Source of the DNA: Chloroflexota bacterium
GTDB taxonomy: Bacteria; Chloroflexota; Anaerolineae; Anaerolineales; Villigracilaceae
Assembly (NCBI GenBank): GCA_016234495.1
Contig: JACRBI010000035.1
Location: 1 to 44,353 of the forward strand
Length of the DNA stretch: 44,353 nt
Reading direction: 5' to 3'
Positions 32,059-40,244 of the stretch are shown piece after piece. The notes beneath the pieces are model-generated. The model saw nothing but the letters and a program-made list of their open reading frames with translations, did no database searches and had not been told where the DNA came from. The position numbers and the translations under genes are program-made. How positions within the stretch are numbered: the first letter of the stretch is position 1; each line of letters starts with the position of its first letter.

Positions 32059-32358
32059 TTAATTTGATCTGGCGATCGAGAATAGCATCTGCATGAAGAG
32101 GATTAAAAATGGCGCGCCGACCAATGCAAGCGCAATTCCAGAAATCAATCTTGAGTCGTTCTTTTTGATGAATCCGACTACACCAAGCATTACAGCCAGC
32201 GGGGCAAGGATGCAGGCGGTCAGGGCGGTAACTATGTTTAGGAAGCTGAAAGATTCCGGGGAAATATCCAGCTGCGAGACGCCGAAGTTCGCTCCAAGAA
32301 ATAGAACAGACAAAGTCCCCGCCATCAGGGATGTTAGACCGAAGTAGGATTTTTTCAC
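32059..32358 (-). CDS. Small membrane protein, unknown function
   Basis: About 99 residues with three hydrophobic segments (LTSLMAGTLSVLFLGANFG; FLNIVTALTACILAPLAVMLGVVGFI; LISGIALALVGAPFLILFMQML) and a KKNDSR loop between the last two, typical of small DUF4190-like proteins. GTG 32358 is chosen because TATAAT ends 6 nt upstream, making the mRNA leaderless; an in-frame ATG at 32415 would run through the CRP-like palindrome and the promoter and is less likely. It is transcribed divergently from the malic enzyme gene. Confidence 0.65.
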   Translation of the reverse strand: MKKSYFGLTSLMAGTLSVLFLGANFGVSQLDISPESFSFLNIVTALTACILAPLAVMLGVVGFIKKNDSRLISGIALALVGAPFLILFMQMLFSIARSN

Positions 32359-32364
32359 ACGGAA

Positions 32365-32370
32365 ATTATA
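32365..32370 (-). promoter_or_regulatory. -10 box of a probably leaderless small membrane-protein gene
   Basis: A perfect TATAAT (minus strand) ends 6 nt before GTG 32358, the same spacing as at 12712 and 41407. No ribosome site lies between. Confidence 0.45.
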
Positions 32371-32400
32371 GCTGAATAAAGTACATTTATCCCCTTGTTG

Positions 32401-32416
32401 TGTGATACTTATCACA
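32401..32416. promoter_or_regulatory. CRP/FNR-family palindrome before the malic enzyme gene
   Basis: TGTGA-TACTTA-TCACA matches the CRP half-sites perfectly. Its centre is about 50 bp upstream of the predicted malic enzyme transcription start, a position compatible with activation. It also lies upstream of the divergent small membrane-protein promoter. Confidence 0.6.
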
Positions 32417-32442
32417 ATTATTGAGCCAAACTTCGGTCACGA

Positions 32443-32451
32443 TGCTAGAAT
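32443..32451 (+). promoter_or_regulatory. Extended -10 promoter of the malic enzyme gene
   Basis: TGCTAGAAT fits TGnTATAAT with one mismatch. The weak -35 TTGAGC lies 19 bp upstream. The predicted start is near 32458, giving a leader of about 64 nt. Confidence 0.5.
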
Positions 32452-32521
32452 GATTAAAAGAAGTCGTGTTTTTTATAGTGATAACGCGTTTATCCGCATT
32501 GTCACCAAGGAGGCACCTTAT

Positions 32522-33907
32522 ATGAATACCGAAGAGCTGCTTGCGAAGGCGAAGAAGCCTTCTGCGGATGCCATGAGATTGCATCCGTTCTACCGGGGGA
32601 AAATTGAAACCACGCTTAAATGCACCGTCCACAGTTTTGATGATTTCGCCATTTGGTACACCCCCGGAGTTGCCGCGCCGTGCAAAGCAATTCAGGCTGA
32701 CCCCGAACTTGTCTACGAATACACCAACAAATGGAACACCGTAGCCGTGGTCAGCGATGGGACGCGTGTGCTTGGGCTGGGCGATATCGGGCCCAAGGCA
32801 GGGCTGCCGGTCATGGAAGGCAAAGCCCTGTTATACAAATATCTGGGGGGAGTGGACGGTGTTCCGATCATGCTCGACACCAAAGACCCGGATGCGATCA
32901 TCAACGCTGTGATGATGCTCCAGCCCGGGTTTGGCGGGGTCAATCTCGAAGACATCTCCAACCCGAAGTGTTTTTACATCCTCGACACCCTGCGCGAAAA
33001 GGCGGAGATTCCGATCTGGCATGATGACCAGCAAGGCACGGCCACCGTCACACTGGCGGGACTCATCAACGCTCTCAAAGTCGTCGGCAAAAAGATGGAG
33101 GATGTCAGCATTGCCTTTATCGGCGCCGGCGCATCGAACGTCGCCTGTTCGCGCCTGATCTTTGGCTGGGGCGCTGACCCGTCCAAGTGCTTTGTTGTAG
33201 ACACCAAAGGCATCCTCGGCAAGCATCGCAAGGATATCGAGATGCGCAAAGCCGAATACAAAGACAAGTGGAAACTCTGCAACATCACGAATCACGCGGG
33301 ACGCGAAGGCGATATTCCCGAAGCCATGAAAGGCGTGGATGTGGTGATCGCTCTTTCGAAGCCCGGGCCGGATGTGCTGCTCCCGGAGTGGATCAAGGCT
33401 ATGGCAAAGGACTCGATCGTCTTCGCCTGCGCAAACCCCGTCCCTGAGATCTGGCCCTGGGTGGCGAAAGAAGCAGGCGCGGCCGTCGTCGCGACCGGGC
33501 GCTCCGACTTCCCGAATCAGGTAAATAACTCGCTGGGATTCCCCGGCATCTTCCGCGGCACGCTGGACGTCCGCGCCAGAACCATCACCGACGAGATGTG
33601 CTTTGCCGCGGCGCAAGCCATGGCGAACCATGTTGGCGAGCGGCTCGCAGCGGACTTCATCCTGCCCAACATGGACGACTGGGAGGTCTTCCCAAAGGAA
33701 GCCGCCGCAGTCGCAATGAAAGCCATCGAACAGGGATTGGCGCGCATCGAATGTACCTACGAGGACGAATTCAAGCGAGCCTCAACCATCATCAAACGCT
33801 CGCGCGATATGACAAAGCGCATGATGGAGGAAGGCTTTATCGCCGAGCCGCCCGCGGACGACACCGCGCATGACATTGACCTTGAAACAATCAAGTCGGC
33901 TTATTAA
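32522..33907 (+). CDS. Malic enzyme (NAD(P)-dependent, oxaloacetate-decarboxylating)
   Basis: This 461-residue enzyme oxidises and decarboxylates malate to pyruvate and CO2. It belongs to the short bacterial class. Catalytic Tyr46 lies in WYTPGVA and Lys101 in PVMEGKALLYK. Metal ligands are in VNLEDI and HDDQQGTA. The cofactor-binding motif is FIGAGASNVA, and the ANPVPEIWP stretch closes the site. There is no phosphotransacetylase extension. The start follows AAGGAGG by 7 nt, so the longer in-frame start at 32402 is rejected. The C-terminus (about 400-461) is a charged helical tail. The CRP-like palindrome upstream suggests control by carbon or redox state. Confidence 0.95.
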   Translation: MNTEELLAKAKKPSADAMRLHPFYRGKIETTLKCTVHSFDDFAIWYTPGVAAPCKAIQADPELVYEYTNKWNTVAVVSDGTRVLGLGDIGPKAGLPVMEGKALLYKYLGGVDGVPIMLDTKDPDAIINAVMMLQPGFGGVNLEDISNPKCFYILDTLREKAEIPIWHDDQQGTATVTLAGLINALKVVGKKMEDVSIAFIGAGASNVACSRLIFGWGADPSKCFVVDTKGILGKHRKDIEMRKAEYKDKWKLCNITNHAGREGDIPEAMKGVDVVIALSKPGPDVLLPEWIKAMAKDSIVFACANPVPEIWPWVAKEAGAAVVATGRSDFPNQVNNSLGFPGIFRGTLDVRARTITDEMCFAAAQAMANHVGERLAADFILPNMDDWEVFPKEAAAVAMKAIEQGLARIECTYEDEFKRASTIIKRSRDMTKRMMEEGFIAEPPADDTAHDIDLETIKSAY

Positions 33908-33935
33908 CGAGCGGCTGGGAGCCGAAAAACCATCC

Positions 33936-33999
33936 TCCACTAATCTTCGCCAATCTGCGCGAATGGCAACCGTAGCGAAAATTCGCGCAGATTAGCGGA
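33936..33999. repeat. Dispersed palindromic intergenic repeat, copy C
   Basis: It starts TCCACTAATC and ends GATTAGCGGA. An internal perfect 12-bp inverted repeat (AATCTGCGCGAA with TTCGCGCAGATT) gives a stable hairpin. Its arms match copies A and B. It lies between the malic enzyme and flavoprotein genes. Confidence 0.8.
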
Positions 34000-34026
34000 T
34001 AAAGGTTTCAGGAAAGGAGTATCAGT

Positions 34027-34932
34027 ATGTACGATCTAATTATCATCGGGGGCGGACCGGCCGGTTTAACAGCCGCCGTGTATGCCATCCGTAAACGGCT
34101 GAATGTCCTGCTCATCTCGAAGGATTTGGGCGGAAAGACCAATTACCGCCTCTCCCTGCCGTGGGTCGAAGATTATCAGGTCATCAAGGGACTGGAGATT
34201 ATCAATAAATTCCGCAATGAGCTGGAGTATCTTGATTTTGCCCGTCACATTGAAGCGGTTGATAAAGTGGAAAAGAAGGATGAACACTTCATCGTCACCA
34301 CCAAAGGCGGCGCAATTTTGGAATCCAAAGCGGCCATCCTCGCTACAGGGACGCGTCAGGTGTTGATGAATGTGCCTGGCGAAAAAGAATATGCGATGAA
34401 GGGACTGTGTTATTCGGCGCTTTCCTATGCACCGCTTTTCATTGACAAATCGGTGATGGTGATTGGCGATGCAGACCTCGCGCTGCGTTCTGCCGGCGAA
34501 CTTGCCACCGTCGCCAAAAATGTGACCATGGTCTGCACCGACGATAAACTGCTTGATTCCCCGCTCGGGCATAAACTTCAACAATCTCACAATGTGAAGA
34601 TCATTCAGGGATGCGAGGTTGTCGAAGTACAGGGTGATGTATTTGCGCGCAAGCTGGTGCTGAAAGATAAAGCCGGCAAGGTCAACGAGTATTCCGCCGA
34701 CGGCATGTTCGTGGAGAAAGCCCTCACGCCCAACACGAAAATGGCGTCTGGTTTGGTTCAACTGGATGAATTGGGCCGCGTGGTCGTGGACAGCGCCTGC
34801 CGCACCAATGTCCCGGGCTTTTTTGCCGCGGGTGACGTCACCAACAGTTACGCCGAGCAGGTCCTGGTGGCGGTCGGCGAAGGCGCCAAGGCTGCTTTGA
34901 GCGCATACGAATATCTTTTACCGATGATCTAG
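34027..34932 (+). CDS. Thioredoxin-reductase-like flavoprotein lacking the CxxC
   Basis: A 301-residue two-dinucleotide-domain flavoprotein. FAD binding is shown by IIIGGGPAGLTAAVYAIRK at the N-terminus and by FFAAGDVTNSYAEQVLVAVGEG at the C-terminus, both as in thioredoxin reductase. The central domain, however, lacks the redox CATC: the equivalent place has GLCYSALSYAP with a single Cys128. The pyridine-nucleotide motif is also altered (VMVIGDADLALRSA instead of GGGxSA). It cannot act as a normal thioredoxin reductase. A ferredoxin- or flavodoxin-type oxidoreductase, or another single-Cys enzyme, is possible. The start follows AAAGGAG by 7 nt. It is separated from the malic enzyme gene by a repeat and probably has its own promoter. 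Confidence 0.88.
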   Translation: MYDLIIIGGGPAGLTAAVYAIRKRLNVLLISKDLGGKTNYRLSLPWVEDYQVIKGLEIINKFRNELEYLDFARHIEAVDKVEKKDEHFIVTTKGGAILESKAAILATGTRQVLMNVPGEKEYAMKGLCYSALSYAPLFIDKSVMVIGDADLALRSAGELATVAKNVTMVCTDDKLLDSPLGHKLQQSHNVKIIQGCEVVEVQGDVFARKLVLKDKAGKVNEYSADGMFVEKALTPNTKMASGLVQLDELGRVVVDSACRTNVPGFFAAGDVTNSYAEQVLVAVGEGAKAALSAYEYLLPMI

Positions 34933-34942
34933 CAATAGCCAC

Positions 34943-35035
34943 GTCATTGCGAGGGCGATTATTCTTTTTGCCCGAAGCGATCTCCTACCGTGTTGGGGAT
35001 TGCTTTGTCAGAAAGGGCATCCTCCTCGCAATGAC
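34943..35035. repeat. REP/MITE-like element with GTCATTGCGAGG termini
   Basis: A 12-bp perfect terminal inverted repeat (GTCATTGCGAGG, 34943-34954; CCTCGCAATGAC, 35024-35035) flanks about 69 bp that include CCCGAAGCGATCTCC. The phrase resembles a small palindromic repeat found in many bacterial genomes (from memory). It lies between two converging genes and may serve as a terminator. Confidence 0.78.
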
Positions 35036-35036
35036 A

Positions 35037-35690
35037 TTAAGCCCCCATTACCTTTTTCACCACATATACACCCCCCGCAAAAGCAATACCTAATATTCCA
35101 GTAATCGAAGGCAGTACCCACATCAGCATTGAACTATCCAGGGATTTGATGCGCGCGTCGAGCGGATGTTCGGGGTCGTACAGCACGGTGACTTCATTCC
35201 CCTTTTCATAGAACGGAAAATCGCTGCCTTCACTGACCTGTACAGTTCGCCTGCGCCCATCGCTGGCGGTAAATTCGATGACCGGGTAATAGAAATCGCG
35301 GACGATGTTATTCTGCTCGTTGACAACCACCTTTTGCACCACCACATCCACCACGCGCCCGGGAGTGCTCTCCTCTTTGCCGATTTTTTGAATATTCGAA
35401 AAAATGGAGATCGCAGTGATCAGGAGCATGATGGCCGCAATGGCGGTAAACCCTCCCAGCACCCATCTTTCCATGGACGGGCTTGCAGCGGCTTTTCTCA
35501 ACTCCTCGAATTCTTTTTCATCGAACTTGATATCCTCAAAGTCATCTTCGGAGGCCTGAACCATTGCGGCGAGCTTGTCCCTGTCTTCCCAGTCGGGGAC
35601 ATCATCCAGCGAGTTATAGGTCACGCTGTTTACTTCAAAGGACTGCGCTTCATCGTTTTCCCAGTTGATCGAATATTTTTTCTTTGGCAT
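35037..35690 (-). CDS. DUF3592-type membrane protein
   Basis: This 217-residue protein has a charged cytosolic N-terminus, one transmembrane helix (about 75-97), an extracytoplasmic DUF3592-like beta domain (GRVVDVVVQ, YYPVIEFTASDGRRRTVQVSEGSDFPFYEKGNEVTVLYDPEHP) and a final helix (about 190-212). DUF3592 proteins have this order but no known reaction. The stop lies 1 bp from the REP-like element. AAGGAAA 6 nt upstream supports the start. No operon partner is evident. Confidence 0.82.
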   Translation of the reverse strand: MPKKKYSINWENDEAQSFEVNSVTYNSLDDVPDWEDRDKLAAMVQASEDDFEDIKFDEKEFEELRKAAASPSMERWVLGGFTAIAAIMLLITAISIFSNIQKIGKEESTPGRVVDVVVQKVVVNEQNNIVRDFYYPVIEFTASDGRRRTVQVSEGSDFPFYEKGNEVTVLYDPEHPLDARIKSLDSSMLMWVLPSITGILGIAFAGGVYVVKKVMGA

Positions 35691-35777
35691 TTATTTTCCT
35701 TTATTTTCTCTAATTGCGAATTTATTTAGTTGTTTCGTATTTTACCTTTAAGAGGCTTAAAATCGCTTGTAAACTGA

Positions 35778-35826
35778 GACCTCGGAGATTTCGCCCGCAG
35801 GGTGCTTCGCAAAAATCTCCGAGGTC
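35778..35826. repeat. Inverted repeat, 14-bp arms
   Basis: GACCTCGGAGATTT (35778-35791) faces AAATCTCCGAGGTC (35813-35826) across 21 bp. It is intergenic and probably a mobile or REP-like palindrome. No gene is seen in 35691-35922. Confidence 0.75.
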
Positions 35827-35865
35827 TGTTAAATCTGCCCCCTCCGTCCTCGCTTCGCGGGACAC

Positions 35866-35906
35866 CTCCCCCAAATACGAGGATACTTCTGTCGTATTTG
35901 GGGGAG
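35866..35906. repeat. Inverted repeat, 15-bp arms, after the ABC exporter operon
   Basis: CTCCCCCAAATACGA (35866-35880) pairs perfectly with TCGTATTTGGGGGAG (35892-35906). It lies 17 bp past the stop of the converging exporter gene and could end transcription, but it lacks a T tract. Confidence 0.75.
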
Positions 35907-35922
35907 GGCAGGGTGGGGGTGG

Positions 35923-37782
35923 TCAATCCGCCGCCATCACATCACTTACTTCTTCCTCGTTACTCGTCGTTTCACTCTCATCCGCTACACCGTACTGCAC
36001 TTCCAACTGATGACGGAACTGCTGGGTGTACAACCTGTAATAATGTCCGCGCAGTTTGAGCAGTTCGGCATGTGAGCCTTGCTCGGCAATGTGACCGTTC
36101 TCGATCACTAGGATTCTGTCCGCGCGGCGGATGGTGCTGAGGCGGTGCGCAATGACGAAGGAGGTGCGGCCTTTCATCAAGGCGTCCATGCCGCGCTGGA
36201 TGAGCGCCTCGGTCAATGTGTCTACCGATGAGGTGGCTTCGTCCATGATGAACAACTCGGGGCGGGCAAGCACGGCGCGCGCGAGGCTGATCAACTGCTT
36301 CTGCCCGACCGACAACAAATTTCCGCTTTCACCCACGTTCTGCTCGTAGCCCTTTTCGAGAGTCACAATGAAATCATGCGCGCCCGCAATCTTGGCGGCT
36401 TCCTCAACTTGCGCATCGTCCGCAGACAAATTACCGTAGCGGATATTCTCGCGCACCGTCCCCGAGAACAGGTGCGGCGTTTGCAGTACGATGCCGATCT
36501 TGTCATGGATCGACTCCAGTTTATAGTCCATGTAATCCAATCCGTTGATGCGGATCACGCCTTTGCTCGGCTCATAAAAGCGGCAGAGTAGATTCACGAT
36601 CGTGCTTTTGCCGCCACCTGTCGGCCCGACAAGAGCGATCATCTCGCCAGGATTCACCTTCAGTGTGAAATCTTTCAAAACGGATTTCCTATCCTCGTAG
36701 AAAAAATCCACTGAATCAAATTCGATCTCGCCGAGCAGAGTTTTCGCTTCGACGGCATCGGGTCTATTGTGGACCTCGGGCGGGGTGTCGACCAACTTGA
36801 AGATTCGTTCCGCTGAGGCGATGCTGTGCTGCATCTCGGAATATACACGCGCCAGGTCTTGAATGGGCCACATCATAAAAGTGAGATACGCCACGAAGGC
36901 TTGAATGCCGCCGATGGTCATCAGCCCGATCTCGATTTGCAGTCCGCCGTACCCGACGATAAAACCGAGCGCGAGCGCGGCGATCATTTGCACAGTCGGC
37001 AGGAAGAGCGCCGAGAGCCACGCCGCGCGGTACGAGGCGTGATACATCCTGGAAGTCAGCCCTTGAAACTCGCGGGTGTTTTCATCTTCGCGGCCAAGCG
37101 CCTTCGTGACGCGTGTCCCTTGAAAACTTTCGTTGAACGCGCCTGTGATCTTGCTGTTGGCGCGGCGCGAGATACGGAACTGCTCCAAAATCCGCTTGCG
37201 GAATTCCACCGCGATGATCATCATGACGGGGATGATGGTCAGCACAATCAACGCCAGCTTCCAGTTGATGATGAGCATAAAGACCGTGGACGAGGTTATG
37301 TTCATTACAGCCCAAGTTGAATCGACCACGCCCCAGGTCAGCAGGTCAGAGACGCGCCCTGTATCAGAAGTCACGCGCGCGATCAAACGTCCGACCGCGT
37401 TCTGTGAATAATACGAGAGCGAGAGGTCTTGCAAGTGATTGAAAAGCATCTTGCGCAGGTCATATTGAATGCGCTCGCCCAGCACGCCAGCGAGGTAAAT
37501 GAAGGTAAATACCGCGGCAGACTGCACAAGAATGAACGAGCCGTAAATGACAGTGATCTGTATCACGCGCGCGGTATCTTTCAGGACAATTCCCTGATCG
37601 ATGATTTGCTTGTTCAGGTACGTGAAATACGCATCCAGCCCGGAGACGAGCGCGATGGTCAGTAAAAAGCCCGCAACCCATTTCCAGTGCGGTTTGAGCA
37701 ATCCGCCGATGCGTTTCAGCACGGGGGTGGTTAGTTGTGAAGTAAATTCTTCTTCTTCGAGTTCGAGTATTTCGTCGGTCAT
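35923..37782 (-). CDS. ABC exporter half-transporter with degenerate signature (heterodimer subunit 2)
   Basis: A 619-residue type IV exporter subunit with six transmembrane helices (about 30-320) and a nucleotide-binding domain (about 350-590). Walker A is GPTGGGKST, Walker B is LFIMDEATSSVD (catalytic Glu present) and the H-loop is IAHRLS, but the signature reads LSVGQ rather than LSGGQ. The other subunit (38312-40162) has a normal signature but Asp in place of the catalytic Glu. Together they form one active and one degenerate ATP site, as in TM287/288- and BmrCD-type heterodimers. It likely exports drugs or lipids. The acidic tail (ESETTSNEEEVSD) is cytosolic. GGAG 9 nt upstream supports the start. 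A four-helix-bundle gene separates it from its partner. Confidence 0.93.
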   Translation of the reverse strand: MTDEILELEEEEFTSQLTTPVLKRIGGLLKPHWKWVAGFLLTIALVSGLDAYFTYLNKQIIDQGIVLKDTARVIQITVIYGSFILVQSAAVFTFIYLAGVLGERIQYDLRKMLFNHLQDLSLSYYSQNAVGRLIARVTSDTGRVSDLLTWGVVDSTWAVMNITSSTVFMLIINWKLALIVLTIIPVMMIIAVEFRKRILEQFRISRRANSKITGAFNESFQGTRVTKALGREDENTREFQGLTSRMYHASYRAAWLSALFLPTVQMIAALALGFIVGYGGLQIEIGLMTIGGIQAFVAYLTFMMWPIQDLARVYSEMQHSIASAERIFKLVDTPPEVHNRPDAVEAKTLLGEIEFDSVDFFYEDRKSVLKDFTLKVNPGEMIALVGPTGGGKSTIVNLLCRFYEPSKGVIRINGLDYMDYKLESIHDKIGIVLQTPHLFSGTVRENIRYGNLSADDAQVEEAAKIAGAHDFIVTLEKGYEQNVGESGNLLSVGQKQLISLARAVLARPELFIMDEATSSVDTLTEALIQRGMDALMKGRTSFVIAHRLSTIRRADRILVIENGHIAEQGSHAELLKLRGHYYRLYTQQFRHQLEVQYGVADESETTSNEEEVSDVMAAD

Positions 37783-37816
37783 GGTGTGGTTCTCCGTGGC
37801 TATGGTGAAGGAGGGC

Positions 37817-37892
37817 GAATTATGAAATCTGAATTATGAATTATGAAAGAAAAACTAAAACAATCCTGAATTCAGAATTCATCCTTCATAAT
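37817..37892. repeat. AT-rich palindromic repeat, left flank of the four-helix-bundle gene
   Basis: It contains GAATTATGAATTATGAA and its near complement TTCAGAATTCATCC then TTCATAAT, arranged as an interrupted inverted repeat. A similar arrangement flanks the gene on the other side (38275-38335). Confidence 0.65.
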
Positions 37893-38258
37893 TTATCTGC
37901 CAATTCTTTTCTTCACCTTTGTTACGATAGTTACGAGAATTGCAATGATTTCATCCGTTTCTTTGCGAAGGGATTCGAGTTTGGATGCGGGGACAATATC
38001 AGATTTGACAAGGAGTTCGAGCCAATACGCGGTTTCATCCGCCTCCTGCAAACAACTCTCGAGTTTATTGATAAAGTCCGCGTCCGACTTGGCGCGTTGA
38101 CTTTCGCGAAACTGCGCTCCCACAGATGTTCCCGAGCGCAAGACTTGCTTACCCAACGTCTGCGCAGCGGTGGACTTTGGCAAAGTCGAATACATGCGGA
38201 CAATTCGTAAAGCAAAACTTGTCGTTCGTTCCCGCAGATCGTTTTGATTTTCGCTCAT
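37893..38258 (-). CDS. Four-helix-bundle protein (S23 / 23S rRNA intervening-sequence family)
   Basis: A 121-residue, mostly helical protein of the four-helix-bundle family: LRERTTSFALRIVRMYSTLP, then LGKQVLRSGTSVGAQFRESQRAKS and DFINKLESCLQEADETAYWLELL are the usual family patterns. Such genes were first found in intervening sequences of 23S rRNA and are now known as scattered genes with unknown roles, probably RNA-binding or mobile. It sits between the two halves of the heterodimeric ABC exporter, flanked on both sides by AT-rich palindromic repeats, which suggests a late insertion. AAGGAGAAAACC before ATG supports the start. Confidence 0.9.
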   Translation of the reverse strand: MSENQNDLRERTTSFALRIVRMYSTLPKSTAAQTLGKQVLRSGTSVGAQFRESQRAKSDADFINKLESCLQEADETAYWLELLVKSDIVPASKLESLRKETDEIIAILVTIVTKVKKRIGR

Positions 38259-38274
38259 GGTTTTCTCCTTGTAT

Positions 38275-38335
38275 AAATTCAGAAATCAAAATTATGAATT
38301 TCTTTCTGATTTCATAATTCAGACTTCATAATTTC
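38275..38335. repeat. AT-rich palindromic repeat, right flank of the four-helix-bundle gene
   Basis: On the minus strand ATTATGAAGTCTGAATTATGA is followed by AGAAATTCATAATTTTGATT. It includes the last codons of the preceding exporter gene (IMKSEL), so the repeat seems to have entered or replaced its 3' end. The left flank (37817-37892) has matching motifs. Confidence 0.6.
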
Positions 38336-40162
38336 CTGTTCCAACTCCGTATCAATCTTCGTTTGGATATCGTAAATCTTCCGATACATGCCGTCTTTTT
38401 CTTTCAGCAGTTCGTCATGTGTGCCCATTTGCACCACTTCGCCCTTATCCAGCACGAGGATCAAATCCGCGACCATCACAGACTGAATGCGGTGCGCAAT
38501 GATGAAGGTCGTGCGGTTTTGCATCAAGCCGTTCAGCGCCTCACGGATCTCCGCTTCGGTTTCAGTGTCCACTGACGAAGTCGAGTCGTCGAGAATCAAG
38601 ATGCGCGGATTTTTCAACAGGGTGCGCGCAATCGCCACACGCTGTTTTTGCCCGCCGGAGAGGGTCACGCCTTTCTCGCCGACCAGCGTATTGTAGCCAT
38701 CGGGGAAAGTCAGAATTACATCATGCACAGCGGCGGCTTTCGCGGCGCGTTCCACTTCCTCAGCCGGTACATCGCGCTCCACTCCGTACATGATGTTTTC
38801 ACGGATCGAGCGGCTGAATAAAAATGGCTCCTGCTCCACGATGCCAATCTGCTTGCGCAGGTAGGCGCGCGAGTAATCCTTCAGCTCCACGCCGTCGAGC
38901 AGAATTCGTCCGCCCGTGTATTCGTGAAAACGGGGGAGCAGGTTCACCAGCGATGTCTTGCCTGAACCCGTTGACCCAAGCAGCGCGATTGCCTGTCCAG
39001 GCTTGGCGTGGAACGAGACGTTCTTCAACACATCTGATTTGCCGTCGGAATACATGAACGAGACATCCTCGAAAAGGAGATCGCCTCGCGCCGCGCCCTC
39101 GGGCTGGTGCTTGCCATCGAGCAGTGGTTCACGCTGCTGCTTGACCACTTCCATCAGACGCGCGTACGAGACCATGCCGGTTGAGGTTGAAACGATAATG
39201 CGCCCAAGGTTGCGGATGGGAAAGATCAACCAGACCACAAGCCCGATGTAGGCTACATACGTACCCATTGAAATTTCGCCGTTGATGGCCATGTACGCGC
39301 CATAGACAAACCCGAACAGCATTTGGAATCCGAGCACTATATCCGAGAGCGGCCAGAACATGGAATGCATGAAAAGCAGTATCTTGCCTTTTAGATACTT
39401 GCCCCAATTGTCTTTCTCGAACTTGCTTTTTTCGTAGTCCTGGCGAGCAAAGGCTTTGACCACGCGGACGCCCGTCAGGTTTTCCTGCAAGGTGGTCGAG
39501 AGAACAGCCTCTTGTGCCTGATAGGCTTCGTAGGCCTTGGTCACTTTTTTGAAGAACCAAATGGACACAACGAAGATGATCGGAATAGTGACGATGGATA
39601 TCCACGCAAGTTCCGCGTTGAGGTTATAGATTGCCACAAAGTTGATGACGAACAGCAGGATGATGCGTCCCATGCCGATGGCCTGTTCACTGAAGAAGCG
39701 GCGCAGGGCATCCACGTCCGAGGTGACACGCTCGATCAAATCACCTGTGGGGGTGGTGGCGTGATACGAGAAACTCAGTCGCTGAATGTGGTCAAAGAGG
39801 AAGTCTCTCAAACGGCGGGTAATGCCCTCGGCGGTGTACGCGGCCAAACGTCCAGAAAGGAACGAGAAGGTCCCCTCAAAAGCGGCCAGGGTAATGAATC
39901 CCACGCCGATCCAGATCAGTGACGATGTCAGCGAGTCGCCAATGAACTTTTTCTGCGCCAATACATCATCTGCAAAAAAGCGCAGGAGGATGTAGGTATA
40001 GGTCTTCGAGAGGGCTGAGATCGCCAGGGCGAGGGTGGCCGCGATGTAGGACAGGCGGTAATCCGACATCATTTGCCATAAGCCTTTCAGGCGGTTGGCT
40101 TGCAGGGTGGGGCGGAAGTCAAAGGTGAGTGCAGGTTCGTGGGCGGGGTTAAGTGTGGTCAT
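38312..40162 (-). CDS. ABC exporter half-transporter with non-canonical Walker B (heterodimer subunit 1)
   Basis: A 616-residue type IV exporter half with six transmembrane helices (about 35-325) and a nucleotide-binding domain (about 350-595). Walker A is GSTGSGKTS, the signature is the normal LSGGQKQRVAIAR, but Walker B ends ILILDDSTSSVD, so the catalytic Glu is Asp. Paired with the subunit encoded at 35923-37782, which has a degenerate signature, this makes exactly one non-hydrolytic site, as in BmrCD- and TM287/288-type exporters. ATG 40162 is chosen because GAGGAAA lies 5 nt upstream; a frame extending to 40219 would overlap the leader terminator. The gene is preceded by a leader peptide and attenuator, so expression is probably inducible. 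Confidence 0.93.
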   Translation of the reverse strand: MTTLNPAHEPALTFDFRPTLQANRLKGLWQMMSDYRLSYIAATLALAISALSKTYTYILLRFFADDVLAQKKFIGDSLTSSLIWIGVGFITLAAFEGTFSFLSGRLAAYTAEGITRRLRDFLFDHIQRLSFSYHATTPTGDLIERVTSDVDALRRFFSEQAIGMGRIILLFVINFVAIYNLNAELAWISIVTIPIIFVVSIWFFKKVTKAYEAYQAQEAVLSTTLQENLTGVRVVKAFARQDYEKSKFEKDNWGKYLKGKILLFMHSMFWPLSDIVLGFQMLFGFVYGAYMAINGEISMGTYVAYIGLVVWLIFPIRNLGRIIVSTSTGMVSYARLMEVVKQQREPLLDGKHQPEGAARGDLLFEDVSFMYSDGKSDVLKNVSFHAKPGQAIALLGSTGSGKTSLVNLLPRFHEYTGGRILLDGVELKDYSRAYLRKQIGIVEQEPFLFSRSIRENIMYGVERDVPAEEVERAAKAAAVHDVILTFPDGYNTLVGEKGVTLSGGQKQRVAIARTLLKNPRILILDDSTSSVDTETEAEIREALNGLMQNRTTFIIAHRIQSVMVADLILVLDKGEVVQMGTHDELLKEKDGMYRKIYDIQTKIDTELEQEIMKSEL

Positions 40163-40180
40163 GGTATTTCCTCGGAAAAA

Positions 40181-40216
40181 ATTAAACAAAAAGGCTGTGA
40201 CGAGTGCGCCACAGCC
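40181..40216 (-). terminator. Attenuator terminator before the ABC exporter operon
   Basis: On the minus strand GGCTGTG pairs with CACAGCC, with an inner loop containing GGCGCACTCG, followed by TTTTTGTTTAATTTTTT. It lies just 8 bp before the exporter ribosome site, an odd place for anything but an attenuator. Confidence 0.85.
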
Positions 40217-40244
40217 CAAAACAAACAGGGGACAGGTAGGAGAC

